Origin: Glandiceps talaboti
Lineage: Eukaryota > Hemichordata > Enteropneusta > Spengelidae
DNA length: 60,000 nt
Assembly: GCF_964340395.1 (NCBI RefSeq)
Contig: NC_135557.1
Location: 12,903,546-12,963,545 of the forward strand
Direction: 5' to 3'
The position numbers and the translations under genes were made by a program. Each line of letters begins with the position of its first letter. Position 1 is the stretch's first letter. This document shows, piece by piece, positions 24,201-36,700 of this stretch. Below the pieces are notes generated by a model that made no database searches, was not told the DNA's origin, and saw only the letters and a program-made list of their open reading frames with translations.

Positions 24201-27050
24201 TTGCAAAATAGCCTGTGGACTGACTGGGAAAGCCTTGACAGTTCCACTGTGATGTGATGCAACAAAGCATGTGGACTGACTGGGAAAGCCTTGACAGTTC
24301 CACTGTGATGTGACATGATATGGAGCTTGCATCATAGCATGTGGACTGACTGGGAAAGTCTTGACAGTTCCACTGTGATGTGATATGGAGCATGCAACAT
24401 AGCCCGTGGACTGACTGAGAAACCCTTGACAGTTCCACTGTGATGTGATATAGAGCATGCAACATAGTCTTGTAACATAGTCCAAAACCTATTCATCATG
24501 AATGAATTTCTGTAGAAATGTGTATATATGTCTTCATAAAAAGAAATTCACTGGGAAAAATTCCCGAAACACAATTTAAAAAAAAAAAATAGAAAGATTA
24601 AACTTGTACTGGTAATAGTTTTGTTTCTAACAACAACACTCTGGTATAACTCACCATTTTCTTTGTTTTTGTTTTCTTTTTCTTTTTCTTTGGCATCTTT
24701 CTTTGAACTACTAATAATCATAGACGATACCTTCTTTTTAGACTTCTGGGATTCTTCAAAACTTCTCATCTGTCAAGAAAAGATCAACAAAACTTATTAT
24801 TTAGGGGTTCTCACTTAGCCAGTTGAATCAACTCTGAGTCTTAGTCTTACCTAACAAAAAACCCCCCAATCTAGTCTTAATTAACCCCCCCCAATATGAA
24901 CAATTACATGTAATGTAAACTTTTGAGTCAGGTTAAATTAGGTCAGGTACAATGGGGGTTTTAGAGTCGACTTATCATTTGTGTCTGTCACAAAATTCCA
25001 TTTGATTACAAAAGTGTATTTAGTTTCCTAGATAAGGAGGGTTCCAGGGTTAAAGTTCAGGGATGCTGTAACAGGACTCAAACCTCATACTACAGATTCC
25101 AAGCCAGGCCACTCTAACCACATTCAACAATCATACACAGCCATAGCTCTAAAATATGACAATTCTAAAACGTCATGTATTCAAAATCTCACCTGCTTTG
25201 GTTTACCTGCTTGCACTTTACTAGACTCTTCAGCTACCTTCAACATCTCCATGAACACTTCCGTGAAATTATCATAACATCGACTAAGAAATCCATCCTT
25301 CAAATCATCCTTGTATCTATCCCGGAATTCTTGGTGTACATCGTCAATAAACTTATCAACATAAGATAAAGTTAATATCTTTTGATAAGCAACCTATGAA
25401 GAGAGATAAAGGTAGAATGATAAAATCGATTGGTTTATTTGCTTATATTTAGTCCTCTTTCTCAGAAATATTGAAATCCAACAGAAATGATTAAATTAAT
25501 TACAGTTAGTTGGAAGTTGTTCTTTGTCTGTCTGTCTCCCCCCCCCCCTCTCCATGCACAGTCAAAACTCAAATGAAAATAATCTAGCTACATTTCTTGC
25601 TGGGGAAATAGTGAACATTGCATGTCAGTAGTAATCTACATGTATTACACACAAAGGCGGTTGTTGTTAGTTAACTCATTCAGTTTGCTAGAAACTGAAT
25701 TTCCAGTCTGAAAATAAGTCACATGACATGAGCTGGCTTGACGGTGTTGTTTGTCAAGCCAGTATACATCAAGTCAGATAGCCAAATCTCTGGGCTATAC
25801 AGTCAAGCCAGTATATCAAGTCGGATAGCCAAGTCTCTGGGCTATACTGTCAAGCCAGTACGTCAAGTCAAATAGCCAAGTCTCTGGCTATACTGTGAAG
25901 CCAGTACGTCAAGTCGGATAGCCAAGTCTCTGGGCTATACTATCAAGCCAGCAGGTCAAGTCACATAGCCAAGTTTCTGGGCTATACTGTCAAGTCAGAT
26001 AGCCAAGTCTTTGGGCTATACTGTCAAGCCAGTATGTCGAGTCAAATAGCCAAGTTTTTATGCTAATGTACTTTTTATATGTATATACTTACCACAAACA
26101 CAAGCTCAAACTCATTGTCTAATTTATACTTGAGGGTTAAGGCTTGGTGAGTGAATGAATTGCTACCACCCCGTTCCTACAGAGATGAAAAAAAAAACAT
26201 ATAACATTTTACAAAATATTAATATTAATTGTTGAATTATTTAGCAAGTTAGAAATATACATTTGTAAAGGACATATTTTTTTTGGCTAGTATATTAACA
26301 GTGTATAACACCTATGAAAAACTTTATGATGTACTCCATCTTTTGAATGATAGCATGCACAAATCTTACCAAACACTGATAATTAACTACACTGGCAATT
26401 ACCAAACAGTAAATAATATATTCAATAAATTTACAAGTAAACCTATAAGGCTATATACCAAACGAGATGAATTTCATTTCGAAAATGAAATGCATGGATT
26501 ATTTACATACAGGTCTTCGAGTGATTTTAAAGATAGAACGAACGCCTTACCCGAGACGTCAAGCTGTACTGATTTTTTAAATACCTGATGAGGAAGTGAG
26601 ATTTGTAGCGTAATTCACGTCTGAATTGATTGATGTTCACAGTCAATATGCAATGCACATATTGTTACAACTAATGATACAGTACTAATAATAATATCGT
26701 TTTTTGTTTTGATTGTTTTCTTTTTTCTCAAGGAATCCACCTGTTTTCTCCCTTTTTTATTTTTGAGGGCTTGCTGAATACAGATTAATAACTACAGCCT
26801 ATTACGGATCAACTGTTGAAAAATGCTTGTTAACATATTTCACTGTAACCGTGTTGATATTCGAAGTGTGACGAAATCGTCGCCATATGGAAATTGCGGT
26901 CTGAAAAATTGCTCTGATTAACACTTTTCTTACCTGTAAAATCACAGTTTTGATCAAGGCGTTAACTGAAGGAGCTAACGCTTCACATGTCCCCTGAAAA
27001 TACCATAGTACAATCCCACCCTTACTAAATATTGTAAATAGATCCAACAT
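12856..27050 (-). CDS. SRPRA: Signal recognition particle receptor subunit alpha, 14 exons, 648 aa
   Basis: This is the GTPase that docks SRP-ribosome complexes at the ER membrane, anchored through SRPRB. Exons, 5' to 3': 26934-27050, 26093-26176, 25193-25393, 24655-24769, 23312-23444, 21598-21778, 20256-20389, 19888-20003, 18404-18490, 17699-17871, 16848-17061, 15812-15897, 14081-14257, 12856-12984. They sum to 1947 nt with every phase matching; the human protein is 638 aa. The start [12 protein letters not shown] matches the family N-terminus. Residues 1 to about 130 are the SRX domain that binds SRPRB. A Lys-rich and then an acidic (exon 7) linker follows, then the N domain (about 325-415) and the G domain with G1 GVNGVGKST 435-443, DTFR 465-468, DTAGR 530-534, TKFD 598-601 and GTGQ 625-628. 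All catalytic motifs are intact. Introns hold MITEs, SINE pieces, a 65-bp minisatellite and decayed copies of exon 11. Confidence 0.97.
13080..13900. repeat. Degenerate duplicated segment in SRPRA intron 13
   Basis: Segments sharing TCATTCTATGT, TTATTC(T)..AATAT..TTCA-TCAGCTGGAAAATACTC and TTTCCTTGGCTGAACAA recur two to three times. Weak similarity to 54780-55060 suggests a shared nonautonomous element. Confidence 0.4.
14359..14751. mobile_element. Foldback MITE in SRPRA intron 12
   Basis: Arms of about 140 bp are inverted copies: CTACCTGCAATACAATTCTA, GTCAAATGGAACG, CTACACTTCCGGTCG and GAATGTTTCTT on the left recur inverted on the right, around a central unique part. Noncoding. Confidence 0.8.
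16092..16255 (-). mobile_element. SINE 3' fragment in SRPRA intron 11
   Basis: Reverse-strand match to the 3' half of the full SINE at 39337-39700 (TATAGCACTTTCCCACT, GTGCTCAAA-CG-TTTACAATTATTACC, GGGGA-CATACAATCCA). Confidence 0.8.
16375..16740 (-). pseudogene. Two fossil partial copies of SRPRA exon 11
   Basis: A unit of about 190 bp starting near 16375, 16570 and 16755 is repeated three times. The third unit holds the real 3' end and donor of exon 11. The first still encodes a degraded form of the [13 protein letters not shown] segment (as [13 protein letters not shown]) on the minus strand; the second keeps only the flank and traces. Both lack a usable donor and frame. Confidence 0.75.
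17912..18245. repeat. (GA)n/(GT)n/(GGGA)n microsatellite in SRPRA intron 9
   Basis: Compound simple repeat just upstream of exon 10, with a duplicated GATGGACNCACAGACAGT interruption. Long reading frames over it are artefacts. Confidence 0.95.
18836..18990. repeat. Hairpin element in SRPRA intron 8
   Basis: Inverted arms of about 60 bp (GACTCACACTGCAT, GTATACAT, GTCACA-AGCGGAA and their complements) form a near-complete foldback. MITE-like. Confidence 0.7.
22515..22676. repeat. Tandem duplication of about 85 bp in SRPRA intron 5
   Basis: Two almost identical copies beginning AGCTCTGTATGTGGTGTCTC and ending CCAATGACTAGAAT. Confidence 0.9.
23580..24475. repeat. 65-bp minisatellite in SRPRA intron 4
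   Basis: About 14 units begin TGTGGACTGACTGGGAAAGC; most are 65 bp, with some shorter forms lacking part of ATATGGAGCATG. All three minus-strand frames are open. One open frame continues from the array into SRPRA exon 5 in the exon's own frame. The normal acceptor at 23445-23446 is intact, so it is treated as intron. Confidence 0.93.
25025..25135 (-). mobile_element. SINE head (tRNA-like) fragment in SRPRA intron 3
   Basis: The reverse strand reads GGTTAGAGTGGCC-GGCTTGGAATCTG and GGTTTGAGTCC, matching the tRNA-like head of the SINE at 39337 with a mutated B box. Confidence 0.7.
25745..26065. repeat. Tandem array of about 55-60 bp in SRPRA intron 2
   Basis: Five to six copies of CAAGCCAGTA-GTCAAGTC-ATAGCCAAGTCTCTGGGCTATACTGT-like units. 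Confidence 0.9.
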
Positions 27051-27311
27051 TTTTGTGGCTTCTCCCTGATGTCCACACAAGAAATATATCAATGTTGTAC
27101 GCATGCGTATTCATTGGTAACCTTTAACCTTTTGGGGTCATATCGGAGTTGTTGTAACATTGCAGGTTTTAAATCACCATTGAATTATCAGGATTATATT
27201 CAATTTATATTTGTTTCAAATAAATGACAAATGAATGTAACTAAAATGGAAATTTACAAATCCTGCAAAAAACGTCATATGTTTATCTTTAGATCGTGAT
27301 CACTCTTATGT

Positions 27312-27319
27312 TCACGTGA
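27312..27319. promoter_or_regulatory. E-box TCACGTGA (USF-type site) 1
   Basis: A perfect palindromic CACGTG core with the T/A flanks preferred by USF/MITF-class bHLH-zip factors, within the divergent promoter. Confidence 0.55.
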
Positions 27320-27384
27320 TGGAAGGGCTTTTCCAGTCATGTGATTGGTTAAAACCACCTGATAAATGACGTAAAGGGTCACCA

Positions 27385-27392
27385 TCACGTGA
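27385..27392. promoter_or_regulatory. E-box TCACGTGA (USF-type site) 2
   Basis: A second identical octamer 73 bp from the first, inside the symmetric ATCACGTGAT. The pair suggests that USF may regulate its own promoter and SRPRA; this is inference from the motif. Confidence 0.55.
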
Positions 27393-27770
27393 TATTCCTA
27401 CAAAGATCGCCCTTTCACAGAAACAAGCCGCCCATATTGTCTGCATCCGACATATTGGTTGATGAAGAAATATAGTTCTGTTATTAGTGCCAATTTATAG
27501 TTAATATAACGCTCTAGTGTGTAATTAATATTAATATAGTATATATGAAATTGTTCTAAAGATTTGGGTTGAAAAATAAACACATTTAAATGAAGTATTT
27601 CATCGGCGGATAAACAATTTTCACGTACCAAGCGATGTGAATCGTTCGTTGGAAATTTCGCTGGGGTTTTTGTCACATGTTCATTTCTCCTCTCACATGA
27701 CCATCTTGTTTGGCCCCGTGATCAAACTTGTCTTCGCTTCCTGAAACTTTTAAAGAACTTCTCAGACCAC

Positions 27771-30700
27771 ATGGATATGCTAGATCAGGCACTTGACCCA
27801 AGGTATGTGTCTTTTATTTTTGCAAAATGGTTGATTTTTAACCGTAAAATATGTAACAAACAACGGACAGTTAGTGCATTACGCGGTTGTCGTTGGCGTT
27901 ACTTGTCGATTGGCAGGTCATTGATTTCCGTGTGCGGGATTCCCTCTTGTCGAGTCGTTTTATACATTCAATGTAATTCAGTTCATTGCATTATGACTGC
28001 AATTAAGACAAACAAAAATGAATGACCGTTTTTTAAGGGTAAGGTACTTCATGACCAGCTCGAAAAACATCCGTAAATTCATTGTTTCGCTGTTGCCGTT
28101 TTCTGAAGTCAAGATAAGCATTGCTTCCCGCGTCTCCAAACGTAGTCCACTGCCATATTGCAGAGCAGGGTACTACTAGTATCGAAATTACGTTATTCTT
28201 GAAAAAAAAAGTACCACTCACAAACACATATAAAAGTCGGAGAGAGCCATGTCCAACATAGAAATTAAGCGTACGTGCCCATAAAACTATTTTTACATTT
28301 TTTTATAATCTGTGTTGTAATATTTTGTTGCAGATATGTTGAGCTGTTGTACTAGGTTTCCATAATATCTTACTTAGTACTGTCACTGTGTGTAAGCGAT
28401 GGAAAAAATAATACTGAAAATTGCAAATTGAAACCCCCTCCACGTCCTGTAACCCCCTCCCCATGACAAAGACTTAAAGTTTAATGATATCGATAATAAT
28501 CAAAAGTGAATGTTTTCTAATGAGACATTTATCGCTATTATATTAGTTTGCACACAGACCCAATAAAAAGTTGAAAATTTGGCCGAGTTCGGTACTGCTC
28601 TAAATTATAATGTTCATAAATTGAGTTCACATCACTTGAGCTGATGAATTATTATTTCAACCGTACTTGGGTACACTCTAGATTCTAGTGTTGCTAACCT
28701 GTATAGATCTGGTCTCACTCTTTAGATTCAGCATCAGATTCACACTGAAGGACAATACGAGACCGGTCTCATCACGCATCGTGATTTTTCGTATATGAGA
28801 TTGAGACTGAATCTTAGCATGGCGATGTGATTCTAGACTAGATTTACATTTTGTACATGTACATGATGTATGTGTCTACCAACCCTTACAGCTACACCAG
28901 GCAATAGTGATTTATAATGCCAAATTGACCTTTGACACTCAAATAAAATACTTAGCTAAATCTCACAATTTGACAGGCAGGTACAAATGTATGTGAACAC
29001 AACTCAGTGTCTGTTGAAATGTATCAGTTCACTGTTTGAGTGCCATAATTTGTATGTTTTTATTTTGGGAAGTGCAAGGTCCCCAAATAAATGTTTGCAC
29101 TTCATTGAAAAATTGAAATCTGTAATGCAGATGTCTGTAATGTCTGCATGTCCTTTTGGGGGTGTATCATAATGTTTAAATTTACAGAATGTACTTATGT
29201 GTAGTCAATACTTTTTTAGTGACACTCAGAAATTAAAACCCCCTCCATGTCCTATAACCCCCCCTCCCCATGATAAAGTTTAATGACATTGATAATAATG
29301 TCATGAAAAGTAAATATTTTCTAATATGATACTATATATAATGCACCTTTCCTCCTGAGAGCTCAAGGCACTCACAGTCATTACCCCTGACATTGATCAA
29401 TGGCAGCACAATGGCCCTTTATACTTCAATTCCCTGGAAAGCATACAATCCCTTGCAGCCTGTATAAGCACATACAATGTACATGTACATGTAGGATTAA
29501 AGCATTCATATTGCAACCTTTATCCTACCAGGTCCCCTATTATACAGCTGGGTTGACTAAGGCACATTTTGTATTGTACAAGTCAAGCTATATATATACG
29601 GCAAATCTATCAAGGTTTTAATAATACAGACTAGATTATACACTAGTTATGAAATAAAAACACAACCACATAAAATCAGTACATTTTATGGTGTTGATAT
29701 CTACGTTGTGATGATCTCTTGTATCAAACCAAATTACATCTGACATTTGATTTAAAGAGGATGTTACCATACACATGTATGTACTTTAAAAGGTCATTTC
29801 CTGTATAAATGTGTAATGATACTAATTTAGTCATTTATGTCCCCATAAACCATTACCAAGTATTTATCATATTTATTTTCATATGTTTATATGACATTGA
29901 CAGTAATTATGACACTTTTCTATAGAGTCATTTTCAGCACTCACTTCTAGGAATTACTTATACAAATGTATATAAGCTATGAGCAATGGCTGAATCTTAT
30001 TTTATTTATGTAAATTTCTGTCTACCTGTATACTGCCCTCATTAAAACTTAAATATATTCAAGTGTACAAATGTTGGACTGCCAGTGTCCAAGGAGACAG
30101 ACTGGACTAGCTTTGCTATTTTCCATTCCCCCTTTACCCTTAGGCCTTTTACCTAGGAATGTAAAATATTTCTTTTTGAATTCTTCTTTTTCAATGTTTT
30201 ACCAAAGGGGTAATAAATAAATAATTTAACCAATAAATACGTCATAATTAACTATGAAATAAAACAATTTATTAACATTGTATTATTCCCCAATAATGCC
30301 AATATTTTGGCTACTTTCAGGGTAGGAAAATATATGTGATCCCCAGCCCCATTCAAAGAAAAGGAGTACAGAAGGTTTATGTATGCCAGAAGTGTATTTT
30401 CTATTTATGGCTGAATGAAATACGAGCCTACATGTACCTGTGGTCTTAAAGGACTAATACTACTGTTTCAACTATTGAATTCTAACTGCAATTTGATTTT
30501 TTTTAAATACTTATCTGTCCCTTAGACTACTGAGGGTCGTTTTTAGACCCACTACTATTTCTCCGGCATCTCAACACAGAACTTGATTGGCTGAATATGT
30601 AATAATAGATATTTAAATTGGTGAGGTCATGTGATGAACCCATAATTAAGCATTATCATGAGCCATTGATTGAGAGGTTTCTATTCAGATTTACACATTA

Positions 30701-33700
30701 CATTGATGATTTTATGTGTGGTGGGTGTATAAAGACTGCATCTGTAGGCTGGGTGGGTGTGGGGGGGGGGGGGGGCAGTGTACCCTTTAAGCCAATTTGA
30801 CACGCCACTGACGCACACAATTTCTAGTGATGCACCAAAAGTTAGTGTTCCCCTGTCACATACTATGTGATGACTCACAAGAAGTGTCAATTTTCTCATT
30901 TTGACTTGCAACAAAATTTGGCTATCATTAAGGACACACTGATGGGAGGGGGGGGGGTGGGGAGTGAAAATTCAAAATGGCAGTTCTGATAGTTATAATA
31001 GTGTACATTTAGGCTAATGAAGTATTGGAAAAAAATGTAGTTGTAAAATTTGGATTCATATTTTAATTTTGAGCTTTGCGGAACCAGAATCACTGGGTAT
31101 AAAGCCAGTGTGTTATGTTTCAACTTGTTTACTACATAGGCTTCTTGTGTATATATATACTTGTATAATGTTACTGTGCATATATCATTGGTACTGTTGA
31201 TATCTTTTGAATCAATCAGGGTATGATAAAAAAAAACACATTGTGAATGTAAAGTACACAATGTGACATGTTTACCATTTCAAAAATAAGACATTTGTAA
31301 TCCATCATTCATCTAGATTACAACAACTGTACATTAAATCAATCATTTTTTTTTGTACTGGTAGGTCATGTATATGACATATCAAAAAACTTTGTTTAAT
31401 ATTTGAATATACATGTATTGATGATCTTATCAACATCACTTAAAACATGTATACATAATCACATTTGTTATGTATATCATGTAAAACTACCATATCATTT
31501 GGAACGGTAAATTGGAACGACATTGTACTATGCTATTGATTCTTGGAACCATAGTATATTTTCCAATGTATAACATGTTTTATACATTACATAAATAAAA
31601 TAAAATTGTATTGATTGCATTGAAGGTAAATTTATTTCAGAAAATAATATTCTAACATTGAAAGTTACAGAAAACAAATTTTTTTGTGAGGGACAAGGAA
31701 ATAGTTCCCTAGGAACTACTATTAATCAAAGTCCATGGAACAGACATATACATTTACTGTGTACATTTACTGTACATAAAATAAGACAAATTCAATGATT
31801 CTGTTGGTGGCAAATTGTATCAATATATAGATGCTCTCTGTATCGAACAAGAAGAAAATACAAAATGTATGAATAAAAGAAAATAAAAATTATTCAATAT
31901 CTACATGTACAGTACATACAATGTATACTCAGGTACATTGTACAATGTAAGTAAAGGGGACAGTGAGATATATGTAGAGGTCACATTCCCGCAAAGGGTA
32001 TTGTTTGGGGTTCGCCTTACTTTAATCTACTAAATTGTATGTCCAATAATATGGCCTGTAGCTCTGAATTCCAGGTTGTGAACTATTACACAATATCATG
32101 AACAATTTTTGAACATTGTTTGTACTAAAAATGGCCACTTTTATTTGCCCACATCATCCCTGAAACCCCCCCCCCCACCTCTACCTCTACATGTACCACC
32201 ATAACCCTCTTCAAAATGATAATCTTACTAATCACAAATACTTACTGAAAGCATATTTATAATATCCTAAATGTGTTTGTTTTTTTCAGAACAAAGCTCA
32301 CTGAAAACTAGTCTGTAAGGTACGCCGTGACGGTGCGCCCTCAAACATCGGCCGAGAGGAGGCCGGTGAGGGCGAAACGTCACGACGTATCTTACAGTCT
32401 AACTGAAAACTTGCAATCCAAAATGAAAAGAAATTGTTATTTATTGATTAAACTCAAGACCACTACTCAATTCAAACCCAGAATTATTTCTCTTTTGTAA
32501 TTCTCAATTTTTTATTTTTCAATTTTTTTTACAGTCAAGATAAAAGCGGACAAGATACAGAAGAAGCAGTACAAATTCAGACAGAGGCAGGTAAGTACAC
32601 ATATTTTCATTGGTGGGTAATTATTTGTATTCTCAAATATGATTGGTTATCTGTAAATTTACCATGCAATTCATTTGTATTCTCAAATATGATTGGTTAT
32701 CTGGGAGTTTACCATAGACTGTCGACAGTCGTTCGTGCCTTTTTTGTTACATTTCATCTAAATCAAAGTCGTCGCTTTGCTCCGTAGCACTGAATACTAA
32801 TGCGTACTGATAGGAACTGCGATTGCCGAAGGCATGAACTCGTGCCTCCGCCTATGCTGATCAGTATGCGGTCATAGTATTGCTCCGGTCGGAGCGAGGC
32901 AACGACTTTAATTTCAATAACTTTTAGATAAAAAGTATCAAAAAGGCACGAACGACTGTCGACAGTCTAAGTTTACCATTCAGTTCATTTGTATTCTCAG
33001 ATGTGATTGGTTACATGTTTGTGAAAATTGTTTCATTGGCATTTTGTAACCAATGATATCATTGGTGTACCATTGGCATTTTGTAACCTATATTATCATT
33101 GGTGTTTTACAGGTGATCAAGTAGTGAATGCCACATCAGACGAACAGACAGCAGCAGCTATTGCTAGTGTCACAGGTCAAGTGCCAACCAATCTAACAGA
33201 CCCTAACAATCTACAGGTAAGGTCAAAGGTCACTGGAGACTTGAAATGCCATTCACACCATACTCATAGGTTTTGGTTACCCTCTATGGTAACAGTTTCA
33301 TTCATTTAATGTACTGCAAATTCAATATACAAATGTAGTTTTAGAAATTTCAATAATTATCAAAGACTTAGTAAAGTCAAAATGTTTTTTCGCTGTCTCA
33401 AGTGTGACACGTGGATGTACGCCATTTATTGACTTGTTTACACACTCTGTGACACAGTGTACTCAAATGATTCATGAGTGTGTGGTACACTTGGAGACTA
33501 TTTGCACAAGTGGCTGTGATGTTCTCTGCAGCAAAAAACACTGCAAACATGGATGGAAATCCCCAAGTACTCCATTCACACTAATATGTTATTTGAGTTT
33601 CTACCCCAAAGTGCAAATTTCAATAAAAACATTCAGTTTCTATCACTTGATTTCATATACCGGTACTTGGTTAATGGATTGATGATCAAGATGATGAAAT

Positions 33701-36700
33701 GCTCATTTGCATATACGGGGGGGGGGGGGGGGGGTTATGTAGGTATCACTATGCAGTACTATTACCAGTATTGTACTGCTGTGCAAATGCTACGAGTATA
33801 CACATGCACACTCACTCATTTGCATATATATGTAGATATACCATAATATTTCAAGTATTGCACTGCTGCTCAAATACATTGTACTACTAGTATAAATGTA
33901 TATGCACACTCATTTACATACAGTTATACAGTAATGTTCCATTATTGTGTTGCTGTGCAAATGCTACCAGTATACACATACTCATTTACAGTTCCAGTAT
34001 TGCACTCCTGTGCACGTACCACTGCAGTAGTATACACATACTCATTTACATACAGGTATGCAGAAATGTTTCCAGTGTTGCATCGCTGTGCACGTACCAC
34101 AAGTATACACATACTCATTTACATACAGGTATGCAGTAATGTTTCCAGTATTGCACTCCTGTGCACGTACCACAAGTATACACATACTCATTTACATACA
34201 GGTATGCAGTAATGTTTCCAGTATTGCACTCCTGTGCACGTACCACAAGTATACACATACTCATTTACATACAGGTATGCAGTAATGTTTCCAGTATTGC
34301 ACTCCTGTGCACGTACCACAAGTATACACATACTCATTTACATACAGGTATGCAGTAATGTTTCCAATGTTGCACTGTTGCGCAAATACTACATGTATAC
34401 ATGCACAGTGATACAATAATCACTCATACATTATACATGTACATATGTGATGATAATACATTATTCCACTATATTTCCCTGCATTGTGTTAAGAAAATAT
34501 GTGAGTGACCTAAAGGGCCTTGTCACTATGAGTTGCTAGACAAGTAGTGATAAAACCATGTGTGTGGTACATGTATAATGTTTATTTCTACTTATTCTTC
34601 CTGTAGTATCAGTTTCGGACAGACAACAATGGACAGAGTCAGGTAACATACAGAGTGGTACAGGTAGGAGAAAATGAAAATAACCAAGGCAACGGTGCAG
34701 TCAATGTTGTCACTACCACCTCATTTCCTCAAGGTCAACAGACTGTAACACAGGTAAAAGAAGGATTATTTTGTTGTATTTATCCCAACATACATTTTAC
34801 TTACAGGTCCATATATGTTTATAATATCTACATGATTGTATACGAGTACAGCCCAGTTCATGTTAGTGTTAACTGCCACTGTTTGATACAACCATACAAG
34901 AACTCATAAGAAAGTACACATTCTACACTCTAAGATAAGATTGCGATTTTGTGTTACATTTACATAAGTTACTAGCTGGGCGTGAATTCGTGTGCGGGTT
35001 AGACATTTGTCAAGACACCGATTCTGAAATCTGCCGTGATTTTGCCTGTTTGTTGTCACAAGCTTCAAAATCTGACCATTGAAATAAAAAAAAATTCTTC
35101 TTATTGGAACAATTTCAAGTCAATCTCTGAAGTGTTATTTGTCTCTTGTTTTCCTTTCCATTGACATCATCACATCCAATGTGCTGAATAGCAAGCAGTA
35201 ATACAAAGTCCATTTAGCAATGGCAATAGCCCTACAGCGGAAAGCCAATCAGGTGAGACGCGATTTACGTACTTCCCTGCACAGACGCAAGTTTCAGATG
35301 CTACCACAACTGCACAGACAGAGGGATCTCTGTCACAAGCTGCTTCTGGAGGTAATTAGTGATTTAGTTGCAATCCCATGTAGTAAAATGCTTCTTTTCA
35401 CTTCTTTTCTGTGTGTCATCCTACATGTACATCCAACTTTTGCATCTTAAATAAAGCTGCAGTACAAATATAGGTCTATCTTGATGAATTTTGTGTTTTT
35501 TGGGCGTCACAGAGAGTATTTATAGTGTTTTTGTTAAGGGTAGTATGTAGGTAAAATCTACATGAGGTCCCTTCCATTCCTACTGGACTTTCCCACCAAT
35601 ATTATAATGTGTTGAAAACGGTGCCAGTTTTCCCAGATTTTCCCCTTCCTGTTACCAGGGTTACCAGAATTCCCAGCCCTTAGCAAAAATATGTATTTAA
35701 CTTACAATGTACATGTAGCATACTGTGACGGTAATTATGCTGTACCCTGTATAATGATCAGGGCTCGAAATAATGAAAAAAAGCAGAATCTATACTTAAG
35801 GTATATTTCTAATTACTAGTATGTTACATTTAAGGTTTCATTTTTCAAAAAGGCTTCCCAGTAGAATGATCACAGCTGTGCTTAGCCTCATAGTACTGGT
35901 ACCGTAATTGGTACCCAAAACTACAGAATGTTGCATCGCTACAAGTTTGTTATATTTTCTGTTAAAAATGCCTGCTGAATATTACCTCACTGCAACTGTA
36001 CAGTCTTGTATTTCTCAGCGAAATCCTGACAAATGTTGAATCGCATCTTTCCTGTTCATATTACATAATGATTACTATGCTGTCTTACAGTAATACTTTT
36101 ACTGCATGTGTACATGTACTTGTACATGTACAACTGCTGACATCATACCATGGACAGACGGATTCTGTTACAAACAGGGAAAGGAAACAATTGAATTGGA
36201 TTAATAACATTCGGCAAAGAATGTTGGAAGTACAGAGACTTGTATAACATTTCATCATTTGATAAGAACAGTTGTATGGCAACTTTACATAATAATTTAC
36301 TTTCACAAACAAATTTGAAGTTCTCCTGGTATTTCATGTACACATAAAGAGGCCATGTATCAACCCATGAAATGTAATACAAGCCTTTGCTGTTCCAATC
36401 TAGGTGTGCCAAGTGATAATTAATCCGATTCAGTTGTTTACTTTCGCTGTTTGTAATAGGTTCTGTTCGTCCATTGTCTGATGTCGGCAGTTGTATTTGT
36501 AATTTGTGTTTATACATACAAACCAACCACTGCTAATGTGTACAATTTATGTACATTGTAATATACCCAGTCTTTAAAGGGAGCGCTACTCCAGGAATCG
36601 AAGGCATTTTGATAAACTATGGGTTCTGGCGAGTCAATTCATGATTTTACATCACCTACAGTTATGTTGCGATTTTAGAGAAACATCAAGTTGATCTTGT

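Larger units (their letters stand above)
27051..27770. promoter_or_regulatory. Bidirectional promoter between SRPRA and USF
   Basis: Only 720 bp separate the divergent start codons. Seen inside: two TCACGTGA E-boxes, an inverted CCAAT (ATTGG 27344-27348), a second ATTGG at 27113-27117, a CRE-like TGACGTAA (27367-27374), an NRF1-like GCATGCG (27101-27107) close to the SRPRA start and a YY1-type CCATCTTG (27701-27708) 63 bp before the USF start. No TATA box is obvious, which fits a housekeeping divergent promoter. The 92-codon minus-strand reading frame across the middle (27398-27676) is not recognisable as a protein. Confidence 0.7.

Noticed and set aside
23580-24475. CRISPR-like array
   Set aside because: Units are contiguous 65-bp tandem copies without unique spacers, in a eukaryotic intron.
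27398-27676. 92-codon minus frame in the divergent promoter
   Set aside because: No recognisable motif, and it overlaps the promoter motifs of both genes.
32309-32401. Hammerhead ribozyme, suggested by GGTGAG..CGAAACGTC
   Set aside because: CTGATGA is absent and no stem II can form between it and GAAA; the nested hairpin with a 9-bp target duplication explains the sequence better.
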